A stretch of 64,000 bases of DNA from Streptomyces showdoensis (lineage in GTDB: Bacteria > Actinomycetota > Actinomycetes > Streptomycetales > Streptomycetaceae): positions 266,001 through 330,000 of the forward strand of contig NZ_BAAAXG010000027.1 in the NCBI RefSeq assembly GCF_039535475.1. Reading direction: 5' to 3'. Positions 52,291 to 59,918 of the stretch are shown piece after piece (the stretch's first letter is position 1; each line of letters starts with the position of its first letter). The notes under the pieces are model-generated. The model was not told where the DNA came from and did not search any database. It was given only the letters and a program-made list of their open reading frames with translations. A program made the translations under genes and the position numbers.

Positions 52291-54254
52291 CGGTCTTCTC
52301 CGGAGGGGTGTTCGGGGGCCGGGTCCGCCGCATGCGCGGAGCCGCCGGGACGCGGTCGTACGGACCGGTCGAGGAGGCCGAGGAAGGTGCGGTCGAGGAG
52401 GGCGTTGTCGGCGGGGCGGAGCGGGCGTCGGGCCATGAGGAGGGCTTGTCCGTAGAGGGCTTCGACGGCGGTGGCGGTGAGCCGGGGGTCGTCGAGGGCG
52501 CTGATGCGGCGGACCAGCGGGCTGTGGTGGTTGAGGACCAGCCGGGCGCGGGGCGCGCTGCCGCGCAGGGAGCCGAGGATCCCGGCCCACAGGTCGTCGG
52601 CCTGCTCCGCGGCCTCGGCCCGCGCCTGCTCGTGCCGTCCTTCGCGGGCGTCGAGCAGCAGGGCGGGCAGGGTGAGCGGCCGGTAGGCGCGCAGGACGAC
52701 GTCGCAGTCCAGGGGGTCCAGGGTCGCGCGCGCGGCGGAGAGGAAGCCGGTGAGGGCGAGCTCGTCGTCGGGGGCGACGGGGTCCAGGCGGTCGGTGACC
52801 GTGTCGGCGTCGAGTTCGGCCGCGAGGGTCCCGGGAAGCACCGAGGGGAGCCGTTCCACGAGGGCGCAGTCGTAGGTGTGTCCGCCGTTGACGACGCCGA
52901 TGCCCTGGGCGGCGGCGATGGCGGCGACCTGGCGGAACTCCTCGACGGTGCGGGTGAAGTGGACGACGGGGTGGCGGCGGGCGAACTCGTCGAGGGAGAG
53001 CTGTCCGTCGGTGGTCTCGAAGGGGAGCCAGGGCAGCATCGCCGCCAGGATCCCGTCGTCGTGCCGGGCCAGCGACTTCACGCCGAGGTGGTGCACCGAG
53101 AGGAGCCGGCGCAGGCGCTCCGGCTCGCTCGCCGCGAGCCCCGCGAGCCAGTCGCGGACGGCCCGGCCGAGGGCCTCGCGTACGGCGGCCAGGGCCTCGT
53201 CCTCGTACAGCGACTCACGGGAGGCCGTGGGCCGCAGGGTGTCGGTGTCCAGGACGCAGCGGAGGAAGAAGGCCCAGTCCGGGAGCAGCCCGTCGGCCCT
53301 CTCGGTCAGCAGCATCCCCTTGAGGTGGACCCGGTGGCCCGCGCGGTGGGCCGGGCTGACCTGGGACGGCAGCACATAGGCGACGCCGCGCAGTCCGGCG
53401 AGCGGCACGTCGAGCTCGATGGCGTCGAGAGGGGTGAAGCCCAGGGTCTCGCGGCAGTGTCCGGCCAGTGCGGTGCGGCGGTCCTCGGGGCTCGGGAAGG
53501 CGCGGTCCCAGACGGCCGGGGCCCCCGCGACGCGCTCCTGCCCGACCCGGATGTCGTGGGGGAGGAGGTTGCCGTAGTGGCGGGCGAGGGTGAGGGCGTG
53601 GTCGTGGGTGAGCCAGTCGGTGGTGCCGGGGCGGGCGGTGAGGTGGACGGTGGTGCCGGGTTCGGGGTGTGCGGTGTGGTGGAGGGGGGTGACGGTGTAG
53701 GAGCCGTCGTCGTGGGCGCGCCATTCGACGGGGGGTGCGTCGGGGGTGCGGGCGGAGCGGGAGACGACGCGGATCTCGGCGGCGACGACGAAGCAGGCGA
53801 GGAGTCCGATGCCGAACTGGCCGAGGAATTCGGTGCGGGCGGTCTCCAGGCCGTGGGTGGTGTCGCGTTTGGAGCTGCGGCCGATGGTGGCGAGGAGGGT
53901 GTGGACGTCGGTCTCGGTGAGGCCGATGCCGGTGTCGGTGATGCGCAGGGTGGTGCCGTCGGCGTGGATGCGGACCGTGGCGGGTGCATCGGGGTCCAGG
54001 GCGCGGCGGGCGGTGAGTGCGTCCACGGCGTTCTGCAGCAGTTCGCGCAGGTAGACCCGGGGGCTGGAGTAGAGGTGGTGGGAGAGCAGGTCCACCAGGC
54101 CACGCAGATCGACCTGGAATGTAGGGGACGTGTGGGGGGCGATCTCGGGTTCCTCGGGGTTCCAGTGGATGCGCGGCGGGATGCGCGTCGGTCCGGGGAC
54201 GCGCACACGGGCCCAGGGGCGCGCATACCGTCCACGGACGCGCATACGGTCCAT
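52287..54254 (-). CDS. HSP90 family protein (divergent actinobacterial HtpG-like)
   Basis: A chaperone-type ATPase of up to 655 residues. The N-terminal GHKL domain is intact: YLRELLQNAVDAL, ITDTGIGLTETDV, and FLGQFGIGLLACF. The middle domain contains VAYVLPSQVS and LKGMLLTERADGLLPDW. It is similar in length to HtpG (about 630) but has its own C-terminal half. The start is unclear: conserved sequence begins at FQVDLRGLVDLL, about 45 codons inside the longest frame, and the extra N-terminus falls in a tandem array. No ATG or GTG near the conserved start has a good ribosome binding site; GAGGAA sits six bases before an in-frame ATC. It is coupled to the TPR gene. Confidence 0.85.
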   Translation of the reverse strand: MDRMRVRGRYARPWARVRVPGPTRIPPRIHWNPEEPEIAPHTSPTFQVDLRGLVDLLSHHLYSSPRVYLRELLQNAVDALTARRALDPDAPATVRIHADGTTLRITDTGIGLTETDVHTLLATIGRSSKRDTTHGLETARTEFLGQFGIGLLACFVVAAEIRVVSRSARTPDAPPVEWRAHDDGSYTVTPLHHTAHPEPGTTVHLTARPGTTDWLTHDHALTLARHYGNLLPHDIRVGQERVAGAPAVWDRAFPSPEDRRTALAGHCRETLGFTPLDAIELDVPLAGLRGVAYVLPSQVSPAHRAGHRVHLKGMLLTERADGLLPDWAFFLRCVLDTDTLRPTASRESLYEDEALAAVREALGRAVRDWLAGLAASEPERLRRLLSVHHLGVKSLARHDDGILAAMLPWLPFETTDGQLSLDEFARRHPVVHFTRTVEEFRQVAAIAAAQGIGVVNGGHTYDCALVERLPSVLPGTLAAELDADTVTDRLDPVAPDDELALTGFLSAARATLDPLDCDVVLRAYRPLTLPALLLDAREGRHEQARAEAAEQADDLWAGILGSLRGSAPRARLVLNHHSPLVRRISALDDPRLTATAVEALYGQALLMARRPLRPADNALLDRTFLGLLDRSVRPRPGGSAHAADPAPEHPSGEDR

Positions 54255-54266
54255 GGATGCGCATCC
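54168..54266. repeat. Array of GAYGCGC cores with about 19-bp period
   Basis: Cores of GATGCGC, GACGCGC or GGCGCGC occur at 54168, 54180, 54198, 54218, 54237 and 54256, the last inside the perfect palindrome GGATGCGCATCC. The array covers the likely promoter or leader of the HSP90 gene and accounts for the odd N-terminus of its longest frame. Confidence 0.7.
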
Positions 54267-54473
54267 AGCACGGGCGTTTGCGCAGACTCTTTCAGAACGG
54301 CACTGGTTCGTACATCCGTAGAACTACGGAATCGTTGCCCCCGGGGGGTATGCGGCCGGGCTCCGTCGTCGTCGCTCGGCGGAACTGCGCAGCGCCGGTA
54401 AGGAATGTCTCGGATAGGGTGAATCGGTAGGGATTGCGCCCCTCGGGGCCAGGCTGATGCGTAGGTAGATGCG

Positions 54474-56531
54474 TTGCACACTCACCAGTCGCCGAGCAGG
54501 GTTCCGCAGCCGCCCCGTGCGGCCGTCGGATACGCGGGCGTGCTCAACGACCTGCTGCCCATCGCGCTCTGGCGGGAGGACGCCGGGGGCCGGATCGTCG
54601 AGTGGTCCCTCGCCGCCCAGGACCTCCTCGGGCACCGCCCCGAGGACGTGCTCGGGCGCCTCGCCACCCCCCTGCTCGTCCCCGACACCAACCGTGAGCT
54701 CGCCGACCGGCTGACCCGCCAGGTGCAGGCCGGGGAGACCGTCGTCGGCACCCTGCCGGTACGGCACCGCGACGGCCACCAGGTCGTCATGGAGATGTGG
54801 ATCGTGCCCGCCGCCGACCCGCAGGGCCTCCCCGGCGCCATGCTGATCGCCGTCGAGACCTCCGAGGTCCTGAAGATGCGGGACTCGCTCGCGGCCCTGG
54901 AGTCCCTGTTCACCCAGTCGCCCATCGGCCTCGCCACCCTCAACCCCGACCTCCGCTTCCTGCGCGTCAACGACGCCCTCGCCCGGATGAACGGGGTGCC
55001 GCCCGCCGACCACCTCGGCCGCCGGCTCACCGAGGTCGTCCCCGGCGTCAACGCCGGCGCGCTGGAGGCCCTGATGAGCCAGGTGCTCGTCAGCGGCACC
55101 GCCGTCGTCGACGCCCGCCGGGTCGGCCGTACCCCCGCCGACCCCGACCACGACCACATCTGGTCCTGCTCCTACGCCCCGCTCCTCGACCACGCCGGCC
55201 GTCCGCTCGGCGTCATCGCCTCCCTCATCGACATCACCGACAGCCAGCAGGCCCACATCGAGGTCGAACGCGCCCGGCACCGCTTCGCCCTGCTCGCGGA
55301 GGCCGGAGCCAGGATCGGCACCACCCTCGACCTGCGGCAGACCGCGGAGGAGGTCGTCTCCTTCCTCGTCCCGCAGCTGGCCGACTCCGCCGACGTCCAG
55401 CTCCTCGAATCCGTCCTGGAGCCCGACGAGTCCACCGCCGCCACCCGCGGCGTGCTGCGCCGGCTCGCCGCCGCCTTCCCCGACCCGACCGCCCCCACCG
55501 CGCTGCTCGGCGTCGGGACCACCTTCCAGATACCGCTGGACTCCGTGTACGAGGAGGTCATCACCGACGCCCGCGCCATGGACCTGTACGTCGCCGACAT
55601 CCCGGCCCTCATCAGGGACCCCCGGATGGAGGCCGTGCGCAGCTACCTCGCCACCCGCATCGGCTCCGCCCGGCTGGTCCCCCTGGTCGCCCGCGGCACG
55701 GTGCTCGGCACGGTCTCGGTCACCCGCCTGCGCGGCCGCGAACCCTTCGACGACGAGGACCGCGTCCTCATCGACGAGGTCGCCGCCCGCGCCGCGCTCA
55801 ACATCGACAACGCCCGCCTCTACACCACCCAGCGGCAGGCCGCCCTCACCCTCCAGCGGAGCCTCACCAACAACGCGCTGCCCGCCGTCACCGGCCTGGA
55901 GCTGACCGGCCGCTACCTCCCCGCGAGCGACCACGACGTCGGCGGCGACTGGTTCGACGTGGTCGCGCTCCCCGGCGGGCGCACCGGTCTGGTCATCGGC
56001 GACGTCATGGGCCACGGCATCCACGCGGCCGCCGTCATGGGCCAGCTCCGCACCGCCGTGCGCACCCTGGCCCGGCACGACATCGCGCCCGCCCGGATGC
56101 TCCGCTCGCTCGACGCCGTCGTCGCCGACCTGGGCGAGGACGAGATGGCCACCTGCGTGTACGCCGTCCACGACCCGGTCGCCCGGATCTGGACGATCGC
56201 CCGCGCTGGCCACCCGCCGCCCGCCGTGGTCACCCCGGCCGGGGACATCACCTTCCTCGACGGGCCGCCCGGCACGCCGCTGGGCAGCGGTGCCCACGCG
56301 TTCGGCGCGGAGGAGGTCGCGCTGCCCGCCGGCGGCCTGCTCGTCCTGTACACGGACGGCCTCATCGAGGCACGCGACCGTGACCTCGACGAGGGCATGG
56401 CCCAGCTCGCCGGCGCCCTGCGGGACACGGACCGGCCGCTGGAGGAGCTGTGCGACGACGTCCTGGCGGGGCTGCTGGACGGGCAGGCGCAGGACGACGT
56501 GGCGATGCTGCTCGCCCGGACGACGAGCTGA
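54474..56531 (+). CDS. PAS-PAS-GAF-SpoIIE phosphatase
   Basis: A 685-residue signalling phosphatase. A first PAS domain covers about 20-130 and a second about 138-262 (LESLFTQSPIGLATLNPDLR). GAF follows at about 275-440 and a PP2C/SpoIIE domain at about 470-685, with HDVGGDWFDVVALPGGR and GDVMGHGIHAAAVM carrying the metal-binding aspartates. Such proteins dephosphorylate anti-sigma-factor antagonists in SigB-type pathways. No kinase (HATPase) domain is attached. TTG 54474 is preceded by AGGTAG at five bases; no ATG in this frame is better placed. It is divergent from the HSP90 gene across 219 bases, consistent with a stress role. Confidence 0.9.
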   Translation: MHTHQSPSRVPQPPRAAVGYAGVLNDLLPIALWREDAGGRIVEWSLAAQDLLGHRPEDVLGRLATPLLVPDTNRELADRLTRQVQAGETVVGTLPVRHRDGHQVVMEMWIVPAADPQGLPGAMLIAVETSEVLKMRDSLAALESLFTQSPIGLATLNPDLRFLRVNDALARMNGVPPADHLGRRLTEVVPGVNAGALEALMSQVLVSGTAVVDARRVGRTPADPDHDHIWSCSYAPLLDHAGRPLGVIASLIDITDSQQAHIEVERARHRFALLAEAGARIGTTLDLRQTAEEVVSFLVPQLADSADVQLLESVLEPDESTAATRGVLRRLAAAFPDPTAPTALLGVGTTFQIPLDSVYEEVITDARAMDLYVADIPALIRDPRMEAVRSYLATRIGSARLVPLVARGTVLGTVSVTRLRGREPFDDEDRVLIDEVAARAALNIDNARLYTTQRQAALTLQRSLTNNALPAVTGLELTGRYLPASDHDVGGDWFDVVALPGGRTGLVIGDVMGHGIHAAAVMGQLRTAVRTLARHDIAPARMLRSLDAVVADLGEDEMATCVYAVHDPVARIWTIARAGHPPPAVVTPAGDITFLDGPPGTPLGSGAHAFGAEEVALPAGGLLVLYTDGLIEARDRDLDEGMAQLAGALRDTDRPLEELCDDVLAGLLDGQAQDDVAMLLARTTS

Positions 56532-56569
56532 CCGGCGCACCTGCGCGGGCACGGGGACCGGGTGGCGTG

Positions 56570-56657
56570 CGGAGGCCCGGGCCGGGTGGCGTGGGCGTAC
56601 GGAGGCCCGGGCCGGGGCGCGTACGGAGGCCCGGGCCGCGTGGCGTACGGAGGTCCT
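56570..56657. repeat. 24-30 bp tandem repeat, four units
   Basis: CGGAGGCCCGGGCCG-type units start at 56570, 56600, 56624 and 56648. They lie between the convergent SpoIIE phosphatase and SRPBCC genes. The CCCGGG-containing units could form small hairpins; no gene is supported. Confidence 0.75.
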
Positions 56658-56674
56658 GACGGCGGGCGCGGGCG

Positions 56675-57127
56675 TCAGCCCGTTCCGCTCCCCTCCAGGA
56701 TCTCCTTGAGCTTCCGCTCGTCCCGCGTCATCTCCCGGCGGGCGTGCGGTCGCACGACCAGGGGGACCAGGGCCTTGCCGGCGCCGTGGCCCTCGAAGTC
56801 GAGGGAGAGCGTCAGCCGGGAGCGCTCGCCGCCGTCGAGCGGCTCGATCGTTCCCTGGACGTCACCGCGGACGGGGCCGTCCACGCCGTGGACGTGCCAG
56901 CTCCGCGGCGGGTCCAGCTGGGTCAGCTCCATGGTCATGTCGACGTCGCGGCGCCCCATGCGCCGGGTGACCGCGACCTGCTGCCCGACCGTGCCGGGGG
57001 TGCCGGCGGTCCGCCGCACGGCGACCGCGCTCTCCTGCCACTCCGGCAGGTGCGTCGGGTCGGTCACGTAGGCGAAGACGTCTTCGGGGCGACGGGAGAT
57101 GTCGACGGAGGCATTGATCCTGGACAT
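56675..57127 (-). CDS. SRPBCC family protein
   Basis: A 150-residue START/Bet v1-like protein. It opens with ASVDISRRPEDVFAYVTDPT and HLPEWQESAVAV, the common START-type N-terminus of actinobacterial SRPBCC (polyketide cyclase/dehydrase-like) proteins, and ends with a long helix. The function is not known; these proteins bind small hydrophobic molecules. ATG 57127 follows AAGGAGG by five bases, which rules out the longer frame. The neighbouring DinB gene lies 69 bases upstream on the same strand. Confidence 0.87.
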   Translation of the reverse strand: MSRINASVDISRRPEDVFAYVTDPTHLPEWQESAVAVRRTAGTPGTVGQQVAVTRRMGRRDVDMTMELTQLDPPRSWHVHGVDGPVRGDVQGTIEPLDGGERSRLTLSLDFEGHGAGKALVPLVVRPHARREMTRDERKLKEILEGSGTG

Positions 57128-57196
57128 GTCGCCTCCTTGCGCGCGCGAGGGTGGGACACCTCCCATCGTCCCACGCGAGCCTCCGGCGCGGCGGCG

Positions 57197-57823
57197 TCAG
57201 ACGTCCGCGGTACGGGCCCGGTAGAGGTCCCTGAGCAGGGCGATCTCCGCGCCGTGGTGGAGCAGCTCCTGGTTCATCCACCAGATGACGGAGAGGAGCG
57301 TCTCCTCCGGGTCGCTGCCGTGCGGGTACGAGCTGTACCCGACCTCGTCCAGCACGGCGTCGTCCAGGGAGAGCAGCATCGTGTGCCAGCCCGCGGAGGC
57401 CCGCTCGAAGTCCGCGACCGCCGCCGCGGCCTCCCCGTGGCTGCGGAAGTCGTCCCGGGTCAGGCTGCGGCTGCCGGCGGTGTGGTCGGTGCGGAGGGTG
57501 AACATCTCGGCGAGGTGGCTCAGCCGCCAGGCGATCGTGGTGAACGGCGCCGGCCGGGGGTGCGGGTGCGGGGCCGCGTCACGGCCCCAGTCGCCCGTCC
57601 CCGCCAGCAGGGTGGCCCGGGCCCCGGGCCCGTCCTCGCGGCGGCGGACCGACCAGCAGCCTTCCACCGGCTCCCACAGCAGCTCGGCGTCGGTGAGCGG
57701 ACCGACCGGGACGCCCGTTCCGTCGCCGCTGTCCACCACCGGCCCGCTCAGCCGGTCCACGAGCCGCTCGCGGGCGAACGCGAACTGGTCGAGCAGAGGG
57801 GCGAGGCGGGGCGGGATCGCCAT
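57197..57823 (-). CDS. DinB family protein
   Basis: A 208-residue four-helix-bundle protein of the DinB/YfiT type. Spaced histidines that could bind metal are seen in WRLSHLAEMF near the middle and in NQELLHHGAEIALLRDLYR near the C-terminus. ELLWEPVEGCWSVRRR in the N-terminal third is typical of mycothiol-dependent and related DinB proteins. ATG 57823 has GGAG six bases upstream. The cellular role is unknown; the family includes thiol transferases. Confidence 0.87.
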   Translation of the reverse strand: MAIPPRLAPLLDQFAFARERLVDRLSGPVVDSGDGTGVPVGPLTDAELLWEPVEGCWSVRRREDGPGARATLLAGTGDWGRDAAPHPHPRPAPFTTIAWRLSHLAEMFTLRTDHTAGSRSLTRDDFRSHGEAAAAVADFERASAGWHTMLLSLDDAVLDEVGYSSYPHGSDPEETLLSVIWWMNQELLHHGAEIALLRDLYRARTADV

Positions 57824-57924
57824 GGACGCTCCAGGGTCGGTGAGCTCGCGGGCCACCGGGCGGCGGTCCGACGGCGGGGTGCGCGTCGACCCTGTCACAG
57901 GGCGTCCGCCCCGGCCACGGGATT

Positions 57925-58320
57925 TCAGGCGCGGTCGATGTGCACGCTGGTCGACTTCACCCGGGCCGTGGCCTGCATGCCGACCTCCAGGCCGAGCTCC
58001 TCGACCGCCTCCCGGGTGAGCAGCGAGACCAGCCGGTGCGGGCCCGCCTGGATCTCGACCTGGGCGGCGACGTCTCCGAGCTTGACGGCGGTGACGATCC
58101 CGGGGAACGCGTTGCGGACCGAGGTGTACGTCTCCTCCTCGTCGCCCTGGCCGCTCTGGGCGATCTCGACGGAGAAGGCGGCGAGGTCGGGGCCTTCGAT
58201 GAGGCGCCGCCCGCTGTCGTCGCGATGGGTGGCGACCCGGCCGGCGTCGGCCCAGCGCCGCGCGGTGTCCGGGCTGACGCCGAGGAGGCGGGCCGCCTGG
58301 CCGATGGTGTAGGTCTGCAT
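57925..58320 (-). CDS. HTH-TOBE protein, molybdate-type regulator or molbindin
   Basis: A 131-residue protein. The N-terminus is a MerR-like excisionase helix-turn-helix (MQTYTIGQAARLLGVSPDTA, RRWADAGRV). The C-terminal half (about 63-130) is a TOBE/Mop module (RNAFPGIVTAVKLGDVAAQV, then LVSLLTREAVEELGL and the KSTSVHI end) that binds molybdate or tungstate. Proteins of this build are single-domain versions of ModE-like regulators. No molybdenum transport or cofactor gene is in the window, so its targets are elsewhere. Confidence 0.9.
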   Translation of the reverse strand: MQTYTIGQAARLLGVSPDTARRWADAGRVATHRDDSGRRLIEGPDLAAFSVEIAQSGQGDEEETYTSVRNAFPGIVTAVKLGDVAAQVEIQAGPHRLVSLLTREAVEELGLEVGMQATARVKSTSVHIDRA

Positions 58321-58394
58321 GGACGCCAGTCTAGGCCGCCGAAGTTCTCATCTACAAGCTCATTTATGCGTGAAACCTTGCATCTGCGATGGTC

Positions 58395-59132
58395 TCACGT
58401 CCGCTCGGCCAGCCAGGCCAGCGCGCCCCGCGCGGTGAACTCCCGCTGGCCGTCGGGGAGGACCAGATCGGCCGTCGCGAAGGCGGGGTCGTCCGCCGTC
58501 CCGGGTACGTAGGGAAGGGCGAGGCAGCGCATGCCCGCGGCGTGTGCGGCGGCGGCGCCCGGCGCCGCGTCCTCCAGCACCACGCACTGCTCCGGCGCGA
58601 CGCCCAGGCGGCGGGCCGCCTCCAGGAAGACGTCCGGCGCCGGCTTGCCCCGCTCGACCTCCTCGGCCGAGACCGTCGTCGTCAGGTACGCGTCCAGTCC
58701 GGTCCCCGCCAGGACGGCCTCGATGGCGGCCGGGGAGGAGCCCGAGGCCACCGCCATGGGCACGCCCTCCGCGTACAGCCGTTCCACGAACGCGCGCATC
58801 TCGGGGAAGACGGGTGTGGCCGTCCGCGCGAGCTCCAGGTAGTGCCGGTTGGTCGCGTCGAGGAGTTCCTCCTCGGGGGCGGTGACGCCGTACTCCGCGG
58901 CCAGCGTCCGCAGCGTCTCCAGGGTGCCGATCCCGATGAAGTCGGTGTGGCGGGCCCAGTCGAAGCCCGTCACGCCGTGGGCGGCGAGGGTGCGGCGGGT
59001 CGCCTCGAAGTAGTTGGGCTCGCTGTCCACCAGGGTGCCGTCGAGGTCGAAGAGGACGGAGAAGGCCGAGGGGGCCGAGGGGACCGAGGGGGCCGAGGGG
59101 GCCGAGGGGCCGGGGACGCGCGGGCTGCTCAT
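58395..59132 (-). CDS. HAD-IA family hydrolase, beta-phosphoglucomutase-like
   Basis: A 245-residue HAD phosphatase. Motif I is LFDLDGTLVDSE, motif II lies in AVASGSSPAAIE, and motif III/IV in KPAPDVFLEAARRL and VVLEDAAPGAAAAHAAGM, with the acidic pair intact. Phosphosugar or phosphoglycolate-type substrates are typical. Residues 9-24 are APS/VPS repeats encoded by a 9-bp tandem array, an odd low-complexity leader before motif I. ATG 59132 is the only in-frame ATG ahead of motif I; AGAGG lies eight bases upstream. Confidence 0.87.
   Translation of the reverse strand: MSSPRVPGPSAPSAPSVPSAPSAFSVLFDLDGTLVDSEPNYFEATRRTLAAHGVTGFDWARHTDFIGIGTLETLRTLAAEYGVTAPEEELLDATNRHYLELARTATPVFPEMRAFVERLYAEGVPMAVASGSSPAAIEAVLAGTGLDAYLTTTVSAEEVERGKPAPDVFLEAARRLGVAPEQCVVLEDAAPGAAAAHAAGMRCLALPYVPGTADDPAFATADLVLPDGQREFTARGALAWLAERT
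59064..59110. repeat. 9-bp tandem repeat at the HAD gene 5' end
   Basis: GGCCGAGGG-type units, about five copies, encode the APS/VPS repeats at the N-terminus of the HAD protein on the minus strand. They keep the reading frame. Confidence 0.8.
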
Positions 59133-59179
59133 GCCTCCAGCCTCTCAGGGCGGGGCGCCGGAACCTGAGGGTCTTTGGT

Positions 59180-59220
59180 CCCGGCACTTCCCGGCACTTC
59201 CCGGTGCTCCCGGCACTTCC
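59180..59220. repeat. 10-bp tandem repeat
   Basis: CCGGCACTTC-type units, about four copies with one variant, lie in the 129-base gap between the HAD gene start and the Lrp gene stop. Together with the 9-bp repeat nearby they make this junction repeat-rich. Confidence 0.7.
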
Positions 59221-59261
59221 CCGCGCCTCCCAGCGCGCCCGGGACGGTCTTCCCGTGCGCC

Positions 59262-59735
59262 TCAGCGCGCCCCGCGCCCCACCGACTCGACCAGTGGCAG
59301 CAGCCGGTGCGACACCCGCTCGCGCAGCGCGATCTCGGTGCGGGTGCGGACCACGCCCGGGAGCTGGATCAGCCGCTGGATCACGTCCTCCAGGTGGCCC
59401 GCGTCCCGGGCGACCACCCGGGTCAGGAGATCGCCGCCGCCCGTGATCGAGAAGGCCTCCACGATCTCCGGAACCGTCGCCAGCGCGTCGCCGACCTCGT
59501 CGAGGTGCCCCTGGGTGACCTCGATGTGCACGAACGCGAGCACCGGGTGCCCGAGCGCCGCGGGGGAGAGCACCGGGCCCGTCGCGGTGATGACCCCGTC
59601 CCGTTCGAGCCGGTCGATCCGGGCCTGGACCGTGCCCCGGGCCACCCCGAGGATCCGGGCGTACTCGCGCACGCTGGTGCGCGGCTGCTCGATGAGGAGC
59701 CGCAGGATGCGCGTGTCGAGCTCGTCCACCGCCAT
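59262..59735 (-). CDS. Lrp/AsnC family transcriptional regulator
   Basis: A 157-residue regulator: an N-terminal winged HTH (DELDTRILRLLIEQP, RILGVARGTVQARIDRLERD) and a C-terminal RAM/AsnC ligand domain (FVHIEVTQGHLDEVG to the C-terminus). ATG 59735 has GGGAGG about ten bases upstream. It is divergent from the FUSC membrane protein gene across 183 bases. Lrp proteins often control the adjacent transporter, so regulation of that gene is a reasonable guess. Confidence 0.92.
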   Translation of the reverse strand: MAVDELDTRILRLLIEQPRTSVREYARILGVARGTVQARIDRLERDGVITATGPVLSPAALGHPVLAFVHIEVTQGHLDEVGDALATVPEIVEAFSITGGGDLLTRVVARDAGHLEDVIQRLIQLPGVVRTRTEIALRERVSHRLLPLVESVGRGAR

Positions 59736-59918
59736 GGTCCGTTGGCCTCCCTCTGGCTGATGACCGGACGCTATGACTGTACCAATGGCCCACCCTTCGG
59801 CCAGCCGGTTGAGCCACTGGGCGGAGGGATGTTTTCCTCTTGTGAGAGTTGGACAGATGGCGCCGCGCACGCGCCGGACCGGCGAGGTGGCCGGCCCCGG
59901 ACCCGCGGCGCCATCGCC

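Noticed and set aside
56562..57071. A plus-strand frame with YGGPGR-type repeats
   Set aside because: It arises from the 24-30 bp repeat and continues antisense through the SRPBCC gene.
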